NCBI GenBank assembly: GCA_030592015.1
Contig: JAUUZY010000003.1
Coordinates: 1 to 64,000, forward strand
DNA length: 64,000 nucleotides
Direction: 5' to 3'
Origin: Candidatus Peregrinibacteria bacterium
Lineage (GTDB): Bacteria > Patescibacteriota > Gracilibacteria > UBA1369 > LOWO2-01-FULL-3
Shown: one piece after another, positions 58,123 to 64,000 of the stretch
Position numbering within the stretch: position 1 is the stretch's first letter
How the letters are laid out: the number at the start of each line of letters is the position of its first letter
Notes under the pieces: model-generated
Told to the model about the DNA's origin: nothing
Database searches by the model: none
The model's input: the letters and a program-made list of their open reading frames with translations, nothing else
Program-made: the position numbers and the translations under genes

Positions 58123-58144
58123 TGGCAACAGGAGGTTTTTTTTT
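58117..58144 (+). terminator. Candidate intrinsic terminator (attenuator)
   Basis: CCTC-T-CTG GCAA CAGGAGG stem with one bulged T and GCAA tetraloop followed by nine T. Confidence 0.82.
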
Positions 58145-58166
58145 AGCTCAATTCACACAAAAACAA

Positions 58167-60014
58167 ATGCTTACAACAAACGGAAAATTCTACATTCTCA
58201 AGTGTACAAAATGTAATACGGAATTCGATGAAAAGAAAACTTGTACTACATGCCTAAAATGTGGGCATCCGTTAGACGTGATTTATGATTACAAATACAT
58301 CAAGCAGCGCCTCAATCTATATGCACTGAAGAATTCGCCAATATCAGCATTGAAATATCTTCTCCTATACCCGATCATAAATTTGGAGAAAATAATCAGC
58401 CTAAACGAGGGTGGAACACCACTTCACCATTGCGGAAATTTATCAGAAGAATACAAAATCAAAAATCTATACGTAAAAAACGAGGGAGCAAACCCAACCG
58501 GGGTATTCAAAGATAGAGGAACATTGGTAGAAATAACAAAAGCACTGGAAATGGGAGCAAAAGCAGTCTGTGTAGCCTCCACCGGAAACATGGCAGCATC
58601 CGTTTCAGCATATTGTTCAATCGCAAAAATCCCATGCTATGTACTCGTACCTGAAGGAACACCTATCGGAAAACTCGCACAGACACTTTCATACGGAGCA
58701 AGAATAATCCAAGTACGTGGAACATATTCCGAATGCGCAAAGCTAGCAGTAGAAGTATCAAAAAAACACGGGTTCTACCTAGCGGGAGACTATGTATTCC
58801 GACTGGAAGGACAAAAATCTCAAGCCTACGAAATAGCCGAGCAATTGGGATGGAAAGCCCCTGACTACCTCCTCTGTCCAATAGGGTGCGGAACGAATCT
58901 CGCCGCAATATGGAAAGGATTCGTAGAATTGAAAAAACTCGAACTAATAGAAAAATTACCAAAACTAATAGGGGTACAACCTGAAGGATGTAACGTAATC
59001 ACAAAAGCTTTCAAAGAAAAGAAACACACTTTCAAACCAATAGAAAAACCAAACACAATCTGTAGCGCAGTAGCCGCAGGAAATCCATTAGACGGATCAA
59101 AAGTACTCAAAGCCCTCTACGAATCAAAGGGAACAGTTTGCGAACTGACAGATGAAGAAGTTCTCGAGGCGGAACAAACTCTGGCAAAACAAGAAGCAAT
59201 ATTTGTAGAACCATCAGGAGCACTACCAATAGCGGCAGTTGCCAAAATGTCACAAAAAGGATTCTTCAAAAAAGACGACATAGTGGTTTGCATCGCAACA
59301 GGTAATGGATTGAAAGACCCCAAGTCAGCGGTAAAAATCCTCCCTGACCCACCAACAATAGATCCGCAAATGTCCGAAGTAGACAATTACCTGAAATATA
59401 AACTCTACCAAATCCAGGCGGAAGGAATGAAAAATAAGACCAAAGTTTTATGGGAAAGAATTCCGACACTCGAAAAATTAAAGAAAATCATTCACAACGA
59501 ATTTGGAATCAAAATCAACAAAGTGATCCTAAAAAAAGCTCTCGAGAGCATCAAAGAATTCGAAAACAAAGGAAAAACTCTCACAAAACAGGATCTCCAA
59601 AACATCATCGAAGAACAAATCGATGAATACAACATAAAAGAAAAATACCTGGAAATAATCGACTTCGAAACAAAAACATCGAAGTACAAAGAAGCCGAAG
59701 CCAGTCTGAAAATAAAGTACGGAGACAAAATTCTCCTCGCACAGGCAAAAGGTGTAGGTACGGTAGATGCGATAATCAAAGCCCTAAAAAAGAGCATCAA
59801 GCCGCACGACAAACTTCACATCAAGCTGACAGACTACAACGTGGAAATATTTACAGGTGGAGTAGACGCATCAGTGAAAGTAACAATGAAGGCGAGAGAC
59901 AAGAAAGGAAACAAAATTATTTCCCACGCTACATCACCGGATGTGATCGTGGCCTCAGTGAACGCATTTGAGAAATGCTATAACTTCCTTTACCATAAGA
60001 ATCACTCTAACTAA
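58167..60014 (+). CDS. Threonine-synthase-like PLP enzyme with N-terminal Zn ribbon and C-terminal LeuA-type allosteric domain
   Basis: CTKCNTEF...CLKCGHPL; NEGGTPLHH, NEGANPTGVFKDRGT, ASTGNMAASVSAYC; C-term AEASLKIKYGDKILLAQAKGVGTVDAIIKALKKSI...LTDYNVEIFTGGVDASVKVTMKARDKKGNKIISHATSPDVIVASVNAFEKCYNFL. ORF start 58104 lies within the attenuator, so ATG 58167 preferred. Confidence 0.85.
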   Translation: MLTTNGKFYILKCTKCNTEFDEKKTCTTCLKCGHPLDVIYDYKYIKQRLNLYALKNSPISALKYLLLYPIINLEKIISLNEGGTPLHHCGNLSEEYKIKNLYVKNEGANPTGVFKDRGTLVEITKALEMGAKAVCVASTGNMAASVSAYCSIAKIPCYVLVPEGTPIGKLAQTLSYGARIIQVRGTYSECAKLAVEVSKKHGFYLAGDYVFRLEGQKSQAYEIAEQLGWKAPDYLLCPIGCGTNLAAIWKGFVELKKLELIEKLPKLIGVQPEGCNVITKAFKEKKHTFKPIEKPNTICSAVAAGNPLDGSKVLKALYESKGTVCELTDEEVLEAEQTLAKQEAIFVEPSGALPIAAVAKMSQKGFFKKDDIVVCIATGNGLKDPKSAVKILPDPPTIDPQMSEVDNYLKYKLYQIQAEGMKNKTKVLWERIPTLEKLKKIIHNEFGIKINKVILKKALESIKEFENKGKTLTKQDLQNIIEEQIDEYNIKEKYLEIIDFETKTSKYKEAEASLKIKYGDKILLAQAKGVGTVDAIIKALKKSIKPHDKLHIKLTDYNVEIFTGGVDASVKVTMKARDKKGNKIISHATSPDVIVASVNAFEKCYNFLYHKNHSN

Positions 60015-60020
60015 ACAAAA

Positions 60021-60944
60021 ATGGCAAAAACATTTCCCTACGCATACATTAGAAAAAAGACATGCAAAACTGAAAAAGCAGTAATACCGATTCAATCAAA
60101 AGTTGTTCAATACGGCCTGGGATTCTTCTCGGGGATACGTGGGTACTGGAATGGTGATAACAAAAATATATACCTATTCAGAATGGAGGATCATTTCAAT
60201 CGAATGCAGGAATCCGCAAAAATAATGCACATGAGATTCCCTCTCAGCTATCCAAAATTCAAAAAAATCGTAATCGACCTCATCAAAAAGAACAAAGCAA
60301 AGGGAGACATATACATCAGACCAACCGTCTATGCAGCCTCCACAGAATTAACTCCACGACTCAATAATCCGGACGACGATCTTGCAATATACATGATCTC
60401 TCTAAAAGATTATTTCAAATCAAACACAGGGGTGAAGGTTTGTATTTCCAGTTGGAGACGAGTGGAAGACGATGCAATTTCCATGAAAGCAAAAGTGACA
60501 GGCGCATACGCAAACTCCGCACTCGCAAAAACTGAAGCCCTGCTAAATGGTTATGATGAGCCAATATTCCTAAATCGCGACGGTTCAGTCTGCGAAGCAA
60601 GTGGTGCAAACATTTTCGGAATAAAAGATGGACAGGTATATACACCACCTCTATCCGCAAACAATTTAAACGGAATCACACGACGCAGCATCATCGAATT
60701 ATTCGAAAAAGAATTGAATATGAAAGTCCGCGAAGAAAATTTTGATCGCTCAACTCTATACACATTCGACGAATTGTTTTTCACAGGAACGGCAGCAAAA
60801 GTCGCATGGATCGCATCTGTCGACCAGAGGAAAATCGGAAAAGGAACAATGGGGAAATACACAAAAAAGGTAAAAAGAATTTTCGACGAGATCACAGAGA
60901 TGAAGCATGACAAATATTCACAATGGCTAACCCCAGTATATTGA
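60021..60944 (+). CDS. ilvE: Branched-chain amino acid aminotransferase (class IV)
   Basis: VQYGLGFFSGIRGYW, AKVTGAYANSALAKTEALLNGYDEPIFLNRDGSVCEASGANIFGIKDG, ITRRSIIELF, DELFFTGTAAKVAWIASVDQRKIG. Confidence 0.93.
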   Translation: MAKTFPYAYIRKKTCKTEKAVIPIQSKVVQYGLGFFSGIRGYWNGDNKNIYLFRMEDHFNRMQESAKIMHMRFPLSYPKFKKIVIDLIKKNKAKGDIYIRPTVYAASTELTPRLNNPDDDLAIYMISLKDYFKSNTGVKVCISSWRRVEDDAISMKAKVTGAYANSALAKTEALLNGYDEPIFLNRDGSVCEASGANIFGIKDGQVYTPPLSANNLNGITRRSIIELFEKELNMKVREENFDRSTLYTFDELFFTGTAAKVAWIASVDQRKIGKGTMGKYTKKVKRIFDEITEMKHDKYSQWLTPVY

Positions 60945-62680
60945 ACGAAGAAAATCTAAAACTCGGAGCAGAAATATTTTGTGACTCACTGGCAAGTGAG
61001 GGCGTAGACATAATATTCGGAATCCCTGGAGGAGTGCTCTTGCCGCTATACGACAAAATAAACACACACGGAAAGAAGATCCGCCATATACTTCCCAGGC
61101 ACGAACAGGGAGGAGGATTCGCAGCAGACGGCTATGCCCGAGTTACAGGGAATGTAGGAATCTCGATCGGAACATCAGGTCCGGGAGCTACAAACCTTCT
61201 CACAGCGATGGCAAATTCTATGATGGATTCAGTACCAACCATCTACGTTACAGGACAGGTCATGGAAGACATGATGGGAACAGATGCTTTTCAGGAAACA
61301 GATGTAGTGGGAATGAGCATGGCAATTGTAAAACACAGCTATTTCGTAACTCACGCAAAGGACATAGCGAGAGTAATGAAGGAGGCTTTCCACATAGCGA
61401 ACACAGGTCGGCCTGGACCAGTACATATAGATTTTTCAAAAGACGCATGGCTGACCAAGGCCACAGGAGAAATTCCGGAAGAAATAAATCTACCGGGCTA
61501 CACAGCAATTCCTGAAACTTCAGCAGATTCAGAAATTCAAAAACTGGAAGGCCTACTGGAAAAAGATGGAGTGAAACCACTAATAATCGCAGGACACGGT
61601 ATAGAAATTTCTAGAGCACAAAAGGAATTATTAGAGTTTGCAGAAAAACACAACATCCCAGTGGCAAACACGCTACTGGGGCTGGGAAACTTCCCTCAGG
61701 GACACCCGCTATGGGTGGGAATGATAGGAATGCATGGTGACGCAGTCGCAAACGTTACAGCGGACAGTGCAAACCTAATAATAGGTGCTGGAATGCGTTT
61801 CGATGACAGAATCACAGGTGAGCTAAACGACTTCATAGATGGAGTTACATTCGTTCACATAGAAATAGACAACTCAGAAATAAACAAAAACGTTCCAATA
61901 GAACTCCCTCTACTTGGGGATGCAAAGGACGTTCTCTCCCGAGCAAACAACTTACTTTCAGATCACAACTACACGGACTGGCTGGAGCAAATAAAAAAAT
62001 GGAAAGAAGAATACGGATTCCTGGATTTCAAATTCAATCCAATAAACGACGAGAAATTTTTGAGTCAGCCACGAATTATAAAAATGATTTCAGACATAAC
62101 AGAGGGGGAGGCGATAGTTGCAGGTGACGTAGGAAGAAATCAAATGTGGCTTGGAAGATTCTATAGATTCAAACATGCGAACTCTCATCTGTCATCAGGA
62201 GGCCTTGGCTCTATGGGCTATGGCTTGCCGGCAGCAATGGGCGCAAAGCTTGGAGCACCGGATCGTGAAGTATGGACTACAACAGGAGATGGAGGCTTCA
62301 TGATGAACGTTCAGGAATTGGGAACTCTGGCTGAACACAACATTCCTGTAAAAATTGCGATCATGGAAGACTCAAGTCTCGGAATGGTTCGACAATGGCA
62401 GAATTTACTTTTCAAAGGAAATCTCTCACACTCAGAGTTCAAAAATCCGGACTTCGTTGCACTCGCAAATTCATTCGGAATACCTGCATGGAGAGCGACT
62501 ACTTATGAAGAAGCGGAACACGCAATTCATGAAGCTCGTAAAGTAGACGGACCTACTCTGATCACATTCATGGTAGACCCGGATGAGCACATTTTTCCAA
62601 TGGTCCCACCAAACACACCGCTCAGGGATCAGGCACTTAGAAACGAAGACTTAACAGGAAAAGATCATGGAACAATATAA
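60923..62680 (+). CDS. ilvB: Acetolactate synthase, large (catalytic) subunit
   Basis: GIPGGVLLPLYDKI, RHEQGGGFAADGYARVTG, TSGPGATNLLTAMANSMMDSVPTIYVTGQV, GDGGFMMNVQELGTLAEHNIPVKIAIM. Confidence 0.96.
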   Translation: MANPSILNEENLKLGAEIFCDSLASEGVDIIFGIPGGVLLPLYDKINTHGKKIRHILPRHEQGGGFAADGYARVTGNVGISIGTSGPGATNLLTAMANSMMDSVPTIYVTGQVMEDMMGTDAFQETDVVGMSMAIVKHSYFVTHAKDIARVMKEAFHIANTGRPGPVHIDFSKDAWLTKATGEIPEEINLPGYTAIPETSADSEIQKLEGLLEKDGVKPLIIAGHGIEISRAQKELLEFAEKHNIPVANTLLGLGNFPQGHPLWVGMIGMHGDAVANVTADSANLIIGAGMRFDDRITGELNDFIDGVTFVHIEIDNSEINKNVPIELPLLGDAKDVLSRANNLLSDHNYTDWLEQIKKWKEEYGFLDFKFNPINDEKFLSQPRIIKMISDITEGEAIVAGDVGRNQMWLGRFYRFKHANSHLSSGGLGSMGYGLPAAMGAKLGAPDREVWTTTGDGGFMMNVQELGTLAEHNIPVKIAIMEDSSLGMVRQWQNLLFKGNLSHSEFKNPDFVALANSFGIPAWRATTYEEAEHAIHEARKVDGPTLITFMVDPDEHIFPMVPPNTPLRDQALRNEDLTGKDHGTI

Positions 62681-62918
62681 TTACGAACTCAAGACAACAG
62701 TAGAAAACCAACCGGGTGTGCTAGCACGCATGACAATCATGCTGCGCAAATTCAACATAAATATTAAGTCCATGGAGATCGTAGAACCGGAAGGCGACAA
62801 AAGCATCTACGAAATCCACATGGTAATAGAAAGTCCCAAAGAAGACGTCTCCGTCGTACTGAAAAAACTGGAACGACTTGTTCCAGTCATCTTAGTTGAA
62901 TACAAAAGAATCGATTAA
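62667..62918 (+). CDS. ilvN: Acetolactate synthase small subunit, short ACT-only form
   Basis: YELKTTVENQPGVLARMTIMLRKFNINIKSMEIVEPEGDKSIYEIHMVIE; 83 aa; overlaps ilvB. Confidence 0.88.
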   Translation: MEQYNYELKTTVENQPGVLARMTIMLRKFNINIKSMEIVEPEGDKSIYEIHMVIESPKEDVSVVLKKLERLVPVILVEYKRID

Positions 62919-62991
62919 AGAAATTTCCCCATACAGAGAATGACAAGATCATGCAATTCCGCTAATCTACTCACACATTAATGCAAGTCAC

Positions 62992-64000
62992 ATGAAAGAA
63001 AAGTGCTACAACAGATTTTTACTACTTATCTCCTTCACGTCAGGGCTATCAATAATGGCAATGGAGATTACAGCTTCACGCATACTTGCTCCATACTTTG
63101 GAACATCATTGTTTGTATGGACAAACATTATAGGGGTGGTGCTTATAGCACTTTCGCTAGGGTACTATCTGGGCGGAAAGTACGCCGATCGACATCCAAA
63201 ACTAAAATATCTGTTAGCTCCAATACTTTTATCAGGGCTGATTTTTCTTATAATTCCATGGATAGTAAAACCTCTGGCAGTTTTTGTCACAATCGCAACA
63301 GTAAAACTTCAGACAGCTTCATTGGTAATTTTTATAGGATCCTTCGCAGTAACACTGATATTATTCGCATTTCCACTTATGTTGTTGGGGATGGTAAGTC
63401 CGTTTGTTATCAGGCTTTTTGAAACGCAAAAAAGTCATCTTGGCTCTGTGGCAGGTTCTATATTTGCCTTTTCTACGGTGGGTAGCATATTGGGAACTTT
63501 CCTACCGTCACTATGGTTAATTCCTACAATCGGTACGCGCATGACCATGACAATTTTCGCAATCGCTTTGATACTTGTCTCCGGCTGGGGGCTGATGTCA
63601 AAAAAAAAAGTCCACTTAGCTTTACTGATAATTCTACTAGTCATTCCGGTCGCAACGATTAACGCAACTAGCATAAAGCTGGACGAGGATGTTATTTTTG
63701 AAGGAGAATCAGCATATCAATATATACAGGTAACAGAGAGCGATAACGGGACCAGATTTCTTGTTTTCAATGAGGGAGGGGGGCTTCAGTCCGTATATCA
63801 TCCGGATATTTATCTGAGTGGAAAATATTACGACTACTATCCACCGCTACTTTATCTCCTAGACGACGAGGGGCAGGAGCAAGTTGCGATTATAGGTCTG
63901 GCAGGGGGAACGTTGAGTAGGGAGCTTAACTATTTCTTTGGGGATGAAATTCACGTAGATGGAATAGAGATCGATAAAACTGTTATCGAAATTGCGACAG
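62992..64000 (+). CDS. Multi-TM protein with spermidine-synthase-like C-terminal domain (3' truncated by window edge)
   Basis: MKEKCYNRFLLLISFTSGLSIMAMEITASRILAPYFGTSLFVWTNIIGVVLIALSLGYYLGGKYADRHP..., ...AIIGLAGGTLSRELNYFFGDEIHVDGIEIDKTVIEIAT; no stop before window end, absent from ORF track. Confidence 0.88.
   Translation, partial: MKEKCYNRFLLLISFTSGLSIMAMEITASRILAPYFGTSLFVWTNIIGVVLIALSLGYYLGGKYADRHPKLKYLLAPILLSGLIFLIIPWIVKPLAVFVTIATVKLQTASLVIFIGSFAVTLILFAFPLMLLGMVSPFVIRLFETQKSHLGSVAGSIFAFSTVGSILGTFLPSLWLIPTIGTRMTMTIFAIALILVSGWGLMSKKKVHLALLIILLVIPVATINATSIKLDEDVIFEGESAYQYIQVTESDNGTRFLVFNEGGGLQSVYHPDIYLSGKYYDYYPPLLYLLDDEGQEQVAIIGLAGGTLSRELNYFFGDEIHVDGIEIDKTVIEIAT

Noticed and set aside
58104-58166. 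Upstream TTG start for the thrC-like gene
   Set aside because: It lies inside the antiterminator/terminator region; ATG 58167 precedes the conserved Zn-ribbon start.
1-64000. CRISPR array or cas genes
   Set aside because: No regularly spaced repeats with unique spacers; tandem repeats seen are within coding low-complexity regions.
1-64000. Alternative genetic code (UGA = Gly)
   Set aside because: prfB is intact, the ABC permease at 54699-55463 ends in TGA at a sensible position, and conserved genes contain no internal UGA.

Overview
The window looks like a compact, moderately AT-rich bacterial chromosome segment. Gene content (SLH-domain secreted proteins, VirB2/TrbC-like pilins, DUF46 CDP-archaeol synthase-like protein, very large lineage-specific coiled-coil/TM proteins, S16 with a long low-complexity tail) suggests a Patescibacteria/CPR lineage, possibly Peregrinibacteria-like; that placement is inference only. 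An in-frame release factor 2 (SPF and GGQ motifs) and at least one UGA-terminated gene support UGA as stop.

Recognisable content: queG (partial), PduO-type cobalamin adenosyltransferase, lgt, DsbA-like protein, AlkD-like protein, four SLH proteins, ilvD, copA, a metzincin lipoprotein, GT4, DciA-like DUF721, rpsP-khpA, two tandem pilins, 5'-3' exonuclease, ftsA-ftsZ, FemAB, def, prfB, a flippase, murD, RNase J, dus, an ABC-2 exporter, a ferritin-like protein, tRNA-Asp(GTC), tRNA-Tyr(GTA), a ThrC-like/ilvE/ilvB/ilvN operon, and a truncated membrane spermidine-synthase-like gene at the right edge that the ORF track does not contain.

Most interesting: (1) a complete candidate transcription attenuator before the thrC-like/ilvEBN operon: near-consensus promoter, an Ile/Val-rich leader peptide (MHKFATIISIVVIIIF*) whose ATG coincides with the predicted transcription start (leaderless), and mutually exclusive antiterminator and terminator hairpins. 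(2) The first enzyme of that operon is a threonine-synthase-like protein fused to a LeuA-type allosteric domain. (3) Two direct copies of the tRNA-Asp 3' end next to tRNA-Asp delimit a ~1.5 kb islet carrying one HTH + P-loop NTPase gene and no integrase. (4) Convergent gene pairs repeatedly share a 4-bp CTAA/CTAG double stop codon. No alignments, HMM searches or folding programs were run; all assignments are by eye.
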